This document shows positions 38,950 through 47,920 of a stretch of 64,000 bases of DNA, piece by piece. Made by a program: the position numbers and the translations under genes. The stretch comes from Candidimonas nitroreducens (GTDB lineage: Bacteria > Pseudomonadota > Gammaproteobacteria > Burkholderiales > Burkholderiaceae_B), in assembly GCF_002209565.1 (NCBI RefSeq), contig NZ_NJIH01000002.1:434001-498000 (forward strand), in the 5' to 3' direction. Below the pieces are notes generated by a model, which was not told where the DNA came from, made no database searches, and saw nothing but the letters and a program-made list of their open reading frames with translations. How positions within the stretch are numbered: the first letter of the stretch is position 1; every line of letters starts with the position of its first letter.

Positions 38950-40338
38950 ATGTCCTCCGAACTCATTACCATCAGCCCCATTGACGGGCGGGAATTGCTG
39001 CGCCGCGCCTATACCTCCGAGGCCGATATCGCCGCCGCGCTGACCCGCGCCCGCAATGCCCAGCGCGCCTGGAAACATGTGCCGCTGGCCGAACGCTGCA
39101 TCGCCGTCGGCGCCGCGGTCGAACGCTTCGTACGCGACAAGGATCAGATCGCCGAGGCCATCACCAGGCAGATGGGCCGGCCGCTGCGCTACACGCCCGG
39201 CGAGGTCGCCGGCTTCGAAGAGCGCGCGCGCCACATGATCGCCATTGCACCGCAGGCCCTGGCGCCGCTGGATCTGCCGCCCAAGCAAGGCTTCAGGCGC
39301 TACATCGCGCGCGAGCCCGTGGGCGTGGTATTTACCATCGCGCCCTGGAACTACCCGCTGCTGACCGCCGTCAACAGCATCGTGCCCGCGCTGGTGGCGG
39401 GCAATGCCGTGATCCTGAAACATTCGGATCAGACGCCGCTGTGCGCCGAGCTGATGCACCGGGCATTCGTCGACGCAGGCTTGCCCGAGGGGGTGTTCCA
39501 GTACGTGCATGCCACGCACGCCACGGTACAGCGCCTGATCCAGGCGCCCGAAGTGGATTACGTTTCCTTCACCGGTTCGGTGCCCGGCGGCAAGGCCGTC
39601 GAGGCCGCGGCGGTGGGCCGGTTCATCGCTTGCGGCCTGGAACTCGGCGGCAACGATCCAGTCTATGTGCGCGCCGACGCCGACCTGGAGCAGGCTGTCG
39701 ACACTGTGGTCGATGGCGCCTACTTCAATTCGGGGCAGTCGTGCTGCGGCATCCAGCGCATCTACGTCGACCGCCGCATATACCCGGAATTCACGGAACG
39801 CGCCGCCGCACTGGTGAACCAGTATGTGCTAGGCGACCCCATGGATCCGGCCACCACGCTGGGCCCGGTGGTGCGCGCCACTGCCGCGCGCGAGATTCGC
39901 GGCATGGTGCGTGAGGCCCTGAACAAAGGCGCGCGCGATCTCGTCGACACGGCGCGCTTCGGCATGGCCCGCGACGATACGGCCTATGTGGCGCCGGCCC
40001 TGCTGGTGGACGTGGATCACGGCATGCCGGTCATGAACGACGAGTGCTTCGGGCCGGTGGCCGGCATCATGCCGGTCGACAGCGACATCCAGGCGGTCGA
40101 GCTGATGAACGACAGCCCCTACGGCCTGACCGCCGCAGTCTTCACGCGCGATACCGAGACGGCGCTGCGCATTGGCCAACAGGTGGAAGCCGGCACCTTC
40201 TTCATGAACCGCTGCGATTACCTGGATCCGGCCCTGGCCTGGACAGGCGTCAAGAACAGCGGCCACGGCGTGTCCCTGTCCGCGCTGGGCTACGAGGCCC
40301 TGACCCAGGCCAAATCTTTTCATCTACGCCTGCTTTAG
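38950..40338 (+). CDS. NAD(P)-dependent aldehyde dehydrogenase
   Basis: 462 residues. Catalytic Cys in NSGQSCCGIQRIY, general base Glu in CGLELGGNDPVYV, and cofactor motifs FTIAPWNYPLL and VSFTGSVPGGKAV. Oxidises an aldehyde to the acid. Placed 57 bases after the ligase gene and 59 before the alcohol dehydrogenase gene, it would take the aldehyde made by the latter. Substrate unknown; a gamma-glutamylated aldehyde is proposed from context. Confidence 0.92.
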   Translation: MSSELITISPIDGRELLRRAYTSEADIAAALTRARNAQRAWKHVPLAERCIAVGAAVERFVRDKDQIAEAITRQMGRPLRYTPGEVAGFEERARHMIAIAPQALAPLDLPPKQGFRRYIAREPVGVVFTIAPWNYPLLTAVNSIVPALVAGNAVILKHSDQTPLCAELMHRAFVDAGLPEGVFQYVHATHATVQRLIQAPEVDYVSFTGSVPGGKAVEAAAVGRFIACGLELGGNDPVYVRADADLEQAVDTVVDGAYFNSGQSCCGIQRIYVDRRIYPEFTERAAALVNQYVLGDPMDPATTLGPVVRATAAREIRGMVREALNKGARDLVDTARFGMARDDTAYVAPALLVDVDHGMPVMNDECFGPVAGIMPVDSDIQAVELMNDSPYGLTAAVFTRDTETALRIGQQVEAGTFFMNRCDYLDPALAWTGVKNSGHGVSLSALGYEALTQAKSFHLRLL

Positions 40339-40397
40339 AGTCCCGCCCGATCGAAACCAATCGACAGGATACAGGCAAGCCAAACAACCCATCCGCC

Positions 40398-41573
40398 ATG
40401 ACTTCCGACTACCGCTCGCTGCACGCCAACTGGAACTACCCCACCGCCATCAAGGCCGGCCCCGGCCGCAACGCCGAGCTGCCCGCGCTGTGCACTGCGC
40501 AGGGCATGCGCCACCCGCTGCTGGTGACCGACCCGGGGCTGGCCTCGCTGCCCATGGTAGAGCAGGCGCTGCAATGCTGTCGCGCGGCGGGGCTCGAGAC
40601 CACGCTGTTCTCGTCCATCAAGGGCAACCCGACCGGTACCAACGTCGAGGACGGCGTACAAGCATACAAACAAGGCGGCCACGACGGTGTCATCGCCTTC
40701 GGCGGCGGCTCGGCCCTGGACGCGGCCAAGGCGATCGCGCTGCTGGCCGGCCAAAGCCGCCCGCTCTGGGACTTCGAAGACATCGGCGACAACTACCTGC
40801 GTGCCGACGCGGCCGCGATGGCCCCGGTCACCGCCGTGCCGACCACCGCGGGCACCGGCTCCGAGGTGGGCCGCGCCTCGGTCATCACCGATGAGCAGGC
40901 GCACGTCAAGCGCATCATCTTCCATCCACGCATGCTGCCCGGCGCCGTCATACTCGACGCCGAGCTATGCACCGGGCTGCCCGCGAAACTGACCGCGGCC
41001 ACGGGCATGGACGCCCTGTCGCACAATCTCGAGGCCTTGTGCTCGCCCGTGCATCACCCCATGGCGCACGGCATCGCGCTGGAGGGCATACGCCTGGTGC
41101 AGCGCTATCTGCCCGACGCGGTGCGCGATGGCTCGAATATCGAGGCGCGCCACCATATGCTGGTGGCATCGTGCATGGGCGCCACCGCCTTCCAGAAAGG
41201 CCTGGGCGCCATGCACGCGCTGGCCCACCCCCTGGGCGCGCTGTACGACGCGCACCACGGCATGCTCAATGCCATACTCATGCCCTATGTGCTCAAGGCC
41301 AACCGCCCGGCCATCGAGCATCGCATCGCCGAGCTGGCGCGCTACATGGACTTGCCCGCCGCCGGCTTCGACGGCTTCCTGCAATGGGTACTGGATCTGC
41401 GCGCATCGATAGGCATCCCGCACGCCCTGGCCGACATCGGTATTCCCGCCGACCGCTGCGCCGAAATAGGCGCGATGGCAGTGGCCGACGGCTCGGCGGC
41501 CACCAACCCCATCGCCTATAGCGCCGAACAATACGCACACATTCTGGAAAATGCCCTGGCTGGGGCTCTCTGA
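40398..41573 (+). CDS. Iron-containing alcohol dehydrogenase
   Basis: 391 residues from ATG 40398. Family III features: FGGGSALDAAKAIALL (NAD binding), PTTAGTGSEVGRASVI, and metal ligands in GMDALSHNLEA and AMHALAHPLGALYDAHHGMLNA. Oxidises a primary alcohol, making the aldehyde for the dehydrogenase encoded just upstream. The frame upstream of this ATG belongs to the aldehyde dehydrogenase's shadow. Linked by 38 bases to the M81 hydrolase gene. Confidence 0.93.
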   Translation: MTSDYRSLHANWNYPTAIKAGPGRNAELPALCTAQGMRHPLLVTDPGLASLPMVEQALQCCRAAGLETTLFSSIKGNPTGTNVEDGVQAYKQGGHDGVIAFGGGSALDAAKAIALLAGQSRPLWDFEDIGDNYLRADAAAMAPVTAVPTTAGTGSEVGRASVITDEQAHVKRIIFHPRMLPGAVILDAELCTGLPAKLTAATGMDALSHNLEALCSPVHHPMAHGIALEGIRLVQRYLPDAVRDGSNIEARHHMLVASCMGATAFQKGLGAMHALAHPLGALYDAHHGMLNAILMPYVLKANRPAIEHRIAELARYMDLPAAGFDGFLQWVLDLRASIGIPHALADIGIPADRCAEIGAMAVADGSAATNPIAYSAEQYAHILENALAGAL

Positions 41574-41611
41574 GCACCGATCACCCCCGTACCATCCGCA
41601 AGGCCCTACCC

Positions 41612-43186
41612 ATGGCACTGATAGGCGTCGCAGGCTTCCTGCACGAAACCAATACCTTTGCACCCGAGCCCACGCCCATGGCGCGCTTCGTCGAAGCCGA
41701 CGCGTGGCCCGGGCTGCTGCGCGGCGCCGAGATCGCGCCAGCCACCCGCGGCATGAACCTGGCCATCAGCGGCTTCATCGAAGCCGCCGAGCGGGACGGG
41801 CATTGTCTGGCGCCTCTGCTGTGGTGTTCGGCCAACCCTTCGGGGCCGGTACAGCGTGAGGCCTATGAACAGGTGGCCGGCGAACTGGAAGCCATGCTGT
41901 CGCGCCAGCCGGCCCTGGATGCCTTGTTTCTGGATTTGCACGGTGCCATGGTGGCACAGCATCTGCAGGACGGCGAAGGCGAGCTGCTGCGGCGCCTGCG
42001 CCGCGTGCGGCCCGGGCTGCCCATCGTTGCGGCCCTGGATTTCCACGCCAACCTGAGCCCGGCCATGCTCGAGCACAGCGACGCGCTGGTGGCCTACCGC
42101 AGCTATCCGCACGTGGATATGGCCGAGACCGGACGGCGCGCCGGCGCCATGCTGCGGCGCCTGCTACAGGGGCACCGGCCGCACGCAGCCCTGCGCCGGG
42201 CACCCTTCATCATACCCATGGCCTGGCAAAGCACCCTGGCCGAACCCGCCGCGGGCCTGACGGCGGCAGCGCTGGCGCTTCAGGATGAACAGGTCTGGGA
42301 GGTGCAATTCATTCCCGGCTTTCCGCTGGCCGACATCCACGACAGCGGCCCGTCGGTACTGGTATACGCCGCCAGTGCGGCGGCAGCGGAGCGCGCCGCC
42401 GATACCTTGTATACACAAGTGCTGCGCGCCCGCGACGCCTTCCGCGGCACCCTGTATTCCCCCGCAGAAGCGGTAAGCAGGGCGTTGCAGCGTCAATCGC
42501 ACATGCTTGTTGCGGCGCCGGCGGGCAGCCGGGCCGGCGAGCCCGTGTGCGGCGGGCCAAATGCCGTGGAGCACATGAATGCTGGCAACGCAGCTACGCC
42601 GCCGAGTCACGCCGGCCACACCGTGATACTCGCCGATACGCAGGACAATCCGGGCGGCGGCGGCAGCGGCGACACCACCGACCTGCTGCACGAACTGCTG
42701 CGCCGCGGCGCACGCAAGGTGTGTGCAGGCGTAGTGTGCGACCCCGGCTTCGCCGCCGCGGCGCATGCCGCGGGTGCCGGCGCCGTGCTGGCGCACCCGC
42801 TTGGAGCCGGCAGCGGCATAGGCGCGGCGCCTCTGCCCGGCCCCTATACCGTCATGGCGCTGGGCGACGGGCGCCTGGTAGGCAGCGGCCCCTTCTACCA
42901 GGGATGCCGCATGGATCTCGGCCCCATGGCGCGGGTGCGCGTGCAAGGCCTGGACATCGTGGTGTCGAGCCGCAAGCAGCAGGCCGCCGACCAGGCCATG
43001 TTCCGCCACGTCGGCGCACAACCCGCGGACTACGACACCCTGGTATTGAAGAGCTCGGTGCACTTCCGCGCCGACTTTGCCGCCCTGGCCGACGAGATCC
43101 TGGTGGTGGCCGCGCCGGGCCTGAATACCGCCGACCTGCATACCCTGCACTACCGGAACCTGCGGCCGGATATGGAAATCCTGTAA
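41612..43186 (+). CDS. M81-family (MlrC-type) metallohydrolase
   Basis: 524 residues. N-terminal MlrC domain: GFLHETNTFAPE, LFLDLHGAMVAQH, VAALDFHANLSPAM and YRSYPHVDMAETG supply the likely zinc ligands; the C-terminal half has ADTQDNPGGGGSGDT, common to the family. The described member cleaves linearised microcystin, but most family members are in unrelated catabolic clusters. As last gene here it could hydrolyse a gamma-glutamyl amide, releasing glutamate. That role is inference. Confidence 0.85.
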   Translation: MALIGVAGFLHETNTFAPEPTPMARFVEADAWPGLLRGAEIAPATRGMNLAISGFIEAAERDGHCLAPLLWCSANPSGPVQREAYEQVAGELEAMLSRQPALDALFLDLHGAMVAQHLQDGEGELLRRLRRVRPGLPIVAALDFHANLSPAMLEHSDALVAYRSYPHVDMAETGRRAGAMLRRLLQGHRPHAALRRAPFIIPMAWQSTLAEPAAGLTAAALALQDEQVWEVQFIPGFPLADIHDSGPSVLVYAASAAAAERAADTLYTQVLRARDAFRGTLYSPAEAVSRALQRQSHMLVAAPAGSRAGEPVCGGPNAVEHMNAGNAATPPSHAGHTVILADTQDNPGGGGSGDTTDLLHELLRRGARKVCAGVVCDPGFAAAAHAAGAGAVLAHPLGAGSGIGAAPLPGPYTVMALGDGRLVGSGPFYQGCRMDLGPMARVRVQGLDIVVSSRKQQAADQAMFRHVGAQPADYDTLVLKSSVHFRADFAALADEILVVAAPGLNTADLHTLHYRNLRPDMEIL

Positions 43187-43560
43187 GCGGGAAGACACGG
43201 ACATGCCCGGGCCCGGCCTCACAACAGTTGCGGCTGTCGCTGCGGCTTGCGCCTTGCCCTGTATACGAATCCATCAACCTCATCATGGACGCGAACTTCG
43301 GCGACACGGTGCTGGCGCAAACCTTGCTTGCAGAATTTCACAATATGCCGGATGCGGCTCCGGCGCCGAAACGGCACCGCTTGTGCAGCCTTGTGCGACC
43401 GGCCCGTGCCCCGGGCCGGCTTGGCAGGCCCCCAGAGGCATACCACTGCGAGTAAAGTAACGAGGCCCGCAACAGACCACCGCCAGCCATGCCTCGACCT
43501 CGATTCAGATCCACGCCTGCCGCAACCGCGCGGATGCCGCAGCGCGTGCAGGCCGACCGT
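43187..43560. other. Intergenic region between the M81 gene and the lipoprotein gene
   Basis: 374 bases counted to the chosen ATG at 43561. Apart from the hairpin at 43399-43419 I see no gene with good codon usage or ribosome binding site, and no clear promoter. Several overlapping short frames are open on both strands, as expected at this GC content. Confidence 0.5.
43399..43419 (+). terminator. GC-rich hairpin downstream of the M81 gene
   Basis: A perfect 8-bp stem (43399-43406 with 43412-43419) and five-base loop, without a T tract. It may end or stabilise the transcript of the phosphatase-to-M81 cluster; evidence is structural only. Confidence 0.3.
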
Positions 43561-45636
43561 ATGACGCCGGGCATGGGCAAGCCAACGTGCGGGGCGCACC
43601 TGGCCGCCGCCCTGCTATGCGCCTGGCTTGCGGCCGGCTGCGCGCAGGCGGCCACGACATCGCCTCCCGCGTCATCCCCCGCCGCGGAACCCAGGAGCGA
43701 GCCGCCTGCCCCGCCCGAAGCCTCGCATCCGGGCCCGGCCGAGGCGGCCGAACGCTCTGCGTTCCGACAGGCGCTGCGGCATGCCGCCGATGCCGCGAGA
43801 GCCGGAAAATTCGACCTCGCCGCAGCCTCGGTGCAACAAGCCTACGCGGCAGCAGCCAACCCATACGAGCGCATCAGGGCGGGCGACTGGTACGCCTCGA
43901 TACGCGAGGAACAAGAACGCTACGACCTGGCGCGCCGGGCGCTGCACACCATCCGCCCCCTGATCCGCTGCGCGTATGGCGTGCACGACACGGCCCGCTC
44001 GATGGCGCAGGAGGCACGCTTGGCATTTCTACAGCAGCGGCGCAGCGAGGGCTATGCCCTGCTCGCCGAGATTCCCGGCCTGCCGCTTGCCACCGAGTCT
44101 GTCACATGGGGCCAGCCGGATCGGGACAACTGGATCATCGACGGCAGCCAGGCACGGTTGCGCGACCGGCTCGCCGGCATGAGCTTTCCCGCCACCGCCG
44201 GCGGACTGCTGCGCGTAGACTACGAAACGGCCGACGATCGCTCGGGCCCGTCGACGCTGGTCTACAGGCCGATTGCACTGCAAGGCCAGCTCGAGGCAAT
44301 GCAAGTGCGGCTGCGGATCGGGTCGCGCGACCGGCATGGAACGACGGTCGGGCAAGAGCTTGCACACCAGCTGTCCTACGAGCGCGAGCTATACGGCGAC
44401 CAAGGGCACGACGCCGAGGCTGACAAGGCGCCGCGGCCCGCGGCCGTTCCCGCCCGTTTCATGCCTGCCGGAAGTGCGCACGCCGCCGGCGCCATACATA
44501 TCTCCGACGAGCACGGCAAGGACGAAATACATGGTGTCTGGATCGCCCGCAAAGGCGTATGGCAGATCGTCGTCCGGGCCAGTTGGGCGCCATCGCGCCA
44601 GGCCGCCGCCGGCAAGGCGCTGCAAGCGCTGTTCGCGGACATCGGCTGGCAGGCCGACAAGGCGTTTTATCGCGGGCTGTCGCCCCAGGCCCAGGCGCTG
44701 GATCGCGAATTCGACACGGCGCTGGCCCAGCGCCAATGGGCCCGGGCATCCGCCCTGGCCGTACGCACTCTGCCCAGTGCCGTCTTTCCCGCTCGCCAGG
44801 CACGCCTGTATACGGCCATGGGCGTAGCGGCTGCGCGCGACGGCCATGTCGCGCAGGCCATGCCGCTGCTGCGCAAGGCATTCGCCAAGTGGCGCTACAG
44901 CAAGCTCGGGCACGACTCGGAACGGCTCTTCGACACGCTGCTGCTGCAGGCGGCCGATGCCGCCTTTCGCGCCGGCGACACGCAGCAGGCCGTGACGTGG
45001 CTGAACGCCCACACCCGCGACGAACTCGACCCCGATTGGAAGCTGGATGCAGGCAGCGGCGCGGTGACTTACCTGCCCATGAGCCTGAGCCTGCCGGCGC
45101 GGCTCGGCGGCTTCCTGCTGGTAGGCCACGACCGCAACCTGGCCCGCTACCTGCGTGTCGACTCCCATCAGGCCATAGGCGTGACGCTCATGCGGCAGGC
45201 GCCGGGCAGCAGCCCCAAAGACACGGAAGACTTGCTGCACGGCTGGATGGCGCACGATCTGCGGCTGCAGGTCGGGCAGTTGTCGCAACACCCCTACCCG
45301 CAAGCCACCCACGGCGCCGCACACGGCCTGCTGCTGCAATACGCGGTGACGCGGCCGGCCGCAAGCCAGGCGGGCGTGCTCGACATCGGGCCCGGCAGCC
45401 CGCCGCCGACGGGGCCAAGGCAAATGACGTTCTGGCTCTCGCGCATCGGCGACAAGCAAGTCGTGCTGCGCACCGAAACCGCCCCGCAGGACACGGCGGC
45501 GCTTGCCGCCGCCAGCGCAGCCGCCGCGGCCTTTCCCTGGCCGGCCTCGGCCGACGCGTTGCAACCGGCCGCCCACGGCCCGCACGAGCTGGCCTGCAGC
45601 GCGGCGGCCATGGCCGCGACGCCTGGATTGCCGTGA
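43561..45636 (+). CDS. Unrecognised lipoprotein with helical repeat-like regions
   Basis: About 691 residues. A lipoprotein signal ends in AWLAAGC (Cys ~27), followed by an Ala/Pro-rich linker (to ~65). The rest is predicted soluble, with Ala-rich helical stretches resembling tetratricopeptide repeats (~75-180 and ~395-490) and two beta-rich parts with sentences like GGLLRVDYETADDRS and LGGFLLVGHDRNLARYL. No catalytic motif seen. ATG 43561 is chosen for its AGG at suitable distance; 43489 and 43573 are alternatives. Probably faces the periplasm. Single-gene unit, convergent with the ankyrin gene. Confidence 0.7.
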   Translation: MTPGMGKPTCGAHLAAALLCAWLAAGCAQAATTSPPASSPAAEPRSEPPAPPEASHPGPAEAAERSAFRQALRHAADAARAGKFDLAAASVQQAYAAAANPYERIRAGDWYASIREEQERYDLARRALHTIRPLIRCAYGVHDTARSMAQEARLAFLQQRRSEGYALLAEIPGLPLATESVTWGQPDRDNWIIDGSQARLRDRLAGMSFPATAGGLLRVDYETADDRSGPSTLVYRPIALQGQLEAMQVRLRIGSRDRHGTTVGQELAHQLSYERELYGDQGHDAEADKAPRPAAVPARFMPAGSAHAAGAIHISDEHGKDEIHGVWIARKGVWQIVVRASWAPSRQAAAGKALQALFADIGWQADKAFYRGLSPQAQALDREFDTALAQRQWARASALAVRTLPSAVFPARQARLYTAMGVAAARDGHVAQAMPLLRKAFAKWRYSKLGHDSERLFDTLLLQAADAAFRAGDTQQAVTWLNAHTRDELDPDWKLDAGSGAVTYLPMSLSLPARLGGFLLVGHDRNLARYLRVDSHQAIGVTLMRQAPGSSPKDTEDLLHGWMAHDLRLQVGQLSQHPYPQATHGAAHGLLLQYAVTRPAASQAGVLDIGPGSPPPTGPRQMTFWLSRIGDKQVVLRTETAPQDTAALAAASAAAAAFPWPASADALQPAAHGPHELACSAAAMAATPGLP

Positions 45637-45987
45637 GCGGCGCCCGAACCCACGGCTACGAACCGCTGTAGGTCACGAACCGCTTTAGCGCGTTTTTGGT
45701 TCAGATGTTTACACCCGCCGCGCCTTTAAAGGCGCGGCATCAGGTGTGCCGTGAAAATTCGGTAAACATTTGCACCGAAGTTGCTCTAGCTTTAGTCTAC
45801 GAGACGTTTTAGGCCACGAACCGCTTCAGCTTTAGTCCACCAGATGTTTTATTAGGCTGCGAACCGCTACGGCCGCAAACAGTCATGGCCACGAACCGCT
45901 ACGATCGCAAGCCGTCTTGGCAAACCGTCTTGGTAAACCGTCTTGGCAAGCTGCCTTGAATACAAGCCGCCATGAATACGGGCCGCA
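45637..45987. repeat. Repeat-rich convergent intergenic region
   Basis: 351 bases, nearly all repetitive. Besides the inverted-repeat element it has five copies of CGAACCGCT (45659, 45676, 45817, 45860, 45892), two direct ~40-bp repeats starting AGCTTTAGTC (45788-45826 and 45828-45868), and three tandem 13-mers CCGTCTTGGCAAA or close to it (45912-45950) decaying into a further related unit. No gene is supported. Confidence 0.8.
45684..45790. repeat. Inverted-repeat element, copy 2 (107 bp)
   Basis: Arms 45684-45712 and 45762-45790 are imperfect inverted copies (about 20 of 29 bases) sharing the block ATGTTTAC and matching the arms of the element at 35365-35473. The interior contains a perfect 22-bp palindrome (45717-45738). 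It lies between the convergent ends of the lipoprotein and ankyrin genes. Confidence 0.65.
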
Positions 45988-47151
45988 TCAGGGCATTACG
46001 CAGCCCGAGCCATCGGGCGGCGGATAGCGGGGCTCCTCCGGCTGCGCCAGCAGCTTCTGTAGCTGCGTCTTTTCCTGCGCCGACAGCAGGCCGGTCTGCG
46101 CCCCCGCGTCCAGCAGCAGCCTGGCGCTGCGCTGCTCATGTGACCCGACGGCCTCTTCCAGGGGGGTCTTGCCGCGGGAATCACGCGCATCGATGTAGGC
46201 GCCGTGCTGCACCAGCATGGAAAGGAACGGGGCGATGCGCGGCGAACCCGGTACTTCCGACGCATAGCTCATCAAAGCCTGCACAGGGGCCGTGCCCGGA
46301 TACGGATCGGGGCCACTGACTATGGCGTCCACGGGCATGTGCTGGGTCTCGATCAGCCACTGGCCTACAGTCAGCGCAGCGCCGCGGGCCGCCGCCACCA
46401 GCAGGGTATCGTTTTGCGGCAGCACCGGCCCGCGTATGGACAGCGGCACGCCCTTGGCCGACAACACCTGCACCAGGTCGAGATGATCGAGCCGCGCCGC
46501 CAGCCATAGCGCCGCGCGGCGCGCGCCTTGGTCGCTGGCGGGGAACAATATGTCGACCATGGCCAGGTCATGGCGTGCCACGGCAACACCGAGCGCATTC
46601 AGGCCGGGCAGGAAGCCGCCCTCGCAGGTGCGCAGATCCATGGATTCCCGACCCAACTGGCTCGACACCACGGCATGCTGGCCGACCAATGTACTGGCCA
46701 CGACTTGTGCGCCCGCATCGGCGGCATCCAGCAACTGCGCATTCACCAGGTACTGCGCCGCACAGCGCGCGCCGCAATCGTGCTGGGCGGCCAACAGGCG
46801 CTGCGCATCGTCGGCGCGGATGGCGCGATAGACGGCCGCGCGTTGATCTGCGGCCCGGCTGTCCTGCCAGTTGCCGTATAGCTGCATGCCGGCCAGCACC
46901 AGCGTGGCCGCGGCCGGCACGGCCTGTACCACGACCACCCACCTCAGCCAGCGCGGCGCCCCGTACAAGCGCCAATACAGCAGGTTCAGGGCCAGCACCA
47001 GCAAGTTGCCGGCGGCCAGCACCAGCCAGCCCAGCGCCGCAGCCAGGCCGGGGAACATGCCGCCGTGGCTTTCCGACAGCAGCAGCGCGCCGCCCAGGGC
47101 AAGCGCGGCCAAGGCGACAAGAGCGATCAGGGCGCCAAGAACGGCTTTCAT
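45988..47151 (-). CDS. Membrane-anchored ankyrin-repeat protein
   Basis: 387 residues. Three N-terminal transmembrane helices (~4-26, 34-60 and 72-92), then a soluble domain with degenerate ankyrin repeats; the clearest are LLVAAARGAALTVGQWLIE, MLVQHGAYIDARDSRGKTPLEEAV and SARLLLDAGAQ (~260-355). Cysteines cluster in HDCGARCAAQ and LRTCEGG. Ankyrin domains bind other proteins; the partner is unknown. A hairpin and a small lipoprotein gene lie upstream in the same direction. Confidence 0.75.
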   Translation of the reverse strand: MKAVLGALIALVALAALALGGALLLSESHGGMFPGLAAALGWLVLAAGNLLVLALNLLYWRLYGAPRWLRWVVVVQAVPAAATLVLAGMQLYGNWQDSRAADQRAAVYRAIRADDAQRLLAAQHDCGARCAAQYLVNAQLLDAADAGAQVVASTLVGQHAVVSSQLGRESMDLRTCEGGFLPGLNALGVAVARHDLAMVDILFPASDQGARRAALWLAARLDHLDLVQVLSAKGVPLSIRGPVLPQNDTLLVAAARGAALTVGQWLIETQHMPVDAIVSGPDPYPGTAPVQALMSYASEVPGSPRIAPFLSMLVQHGAYIDARDSRGKTPLEEAVGSHEQRSARLLLDAGAQTGLLSAQEKTQLQKLLAQPEEPRYPPPDGSGCVMP

Positions 47152-47286
47152 ATTGCTGCGGCGCCCTCAGGGGCCGGACGGCACGGAAAATGCAACATGC
47201 ACCGACAATACCATAGCCCGGCAGAGGCGGCGCAAGACGGCGCCACAAGACGCCGTATGGCCGTACGCATGGCCGCACGTACGGCT

Positions 47287-47322
47287 TAGGGCCTGTTCTG
47301 CTTTTAGCGTGAACCGGCCCTA
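47287..47322 (-). terminator. Hairpin containing the stop codon of the small lipoprotein gene
   Basis: A 12-bp stem with a single mismatch (47287-47298 with 47311-47322) and 12-base loop. The TAG stop of the minus-strand gene is in the stem. No T tract follows, so it may be a mRNA-stabilising or inefficient terminator structure. Confidence 0.45.
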
Positions 47323-47682
47323 GCGCGCCCTGCAGCCCGGCGCATACCAGCTGTGATTCTGCACGTCCAGGCGCGCGCCCGGCGTCGTGGCGCTGCATAC
47401 GGGGTATCTCTTGTCGCCGCTGCGGCGCAGGCTCATCGTACGTATGTATTCGTTTTGCATCTGCTGGTTGCGCTGCGCCTCTTGGTTGCGCTGGGCTGCG
47501 TCCTGGCGGCGTTGCGCGGTCTGCATCATGCAGTTGGCAAAGCTTTCCGAGCCTGGCTGGAAGCCATAGCCCATGCAGGTCTGCTGATCCGCGGCACGGC
47601 GTTGTTCAGGGGTGAGGCCGGCAGCGGCACAACCGGCGAGCAGGCAGCTCAACAGCAAGGTCGAAACGAGCGGAACGCGCAT
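47320..47682 (-). CDS. Small lipoprotein, unrecognised
   Basis: 120 residues with a lipoprotein signal ending in LLSCLLAGC (Cys ~18). The mature part is Gln/Asn/Arg-rich (AQRNQEAQRNQQMQNE) with the small motif TCMGYGFQPGSESFANCMM, seen in several families of short envelope lipoproteins, and a C-terminal pair of cysteines. GGAG five bases before the ATG at 47682 decides the start. Function unknown; located at the outer membrane by its signal. Confidence 0.75.
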   Translation of the reverse strand: MRVPLVSTLLLSCLLAGCAAAGLTPEQRRAADQQTCMGYGFQPGSESFANCMMQTAQRRQDAAQRNQEAQRNQQMQNEYIRTMSLRRSGDKRYPVCSATTPGARLDVQNHSWYAPGCRAR

Positions 47683-47920
47683 GACGTCTCCAGAATGACA
47701 GGATGGGCGCATATCTTGCACTCGCACGGCCAAGTTTGCAAACAACTGTAACCTCGAAAGCTGCAACTTCGGCAACCATAATTACACATCCCCCAAGCCG
47801 CGGCTTCCTGCCTTTTGCGGCAAGCATACAGGTTTCCGTACAATGGAATTTTCGGGCTGCGCGATGTGCATCGAGCCGGCGATTCCGAACGCTTACAGAC
47901 CTAGACCCAGGATGGACGGC

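Noticed and set aside
45717-45738. Perfect 22-bp palindrome as a resolution or origin site
   Set aside because: No recombinase, replication gene or matching partner site is near; it is better seen as the inner hairpin of the repeat element.
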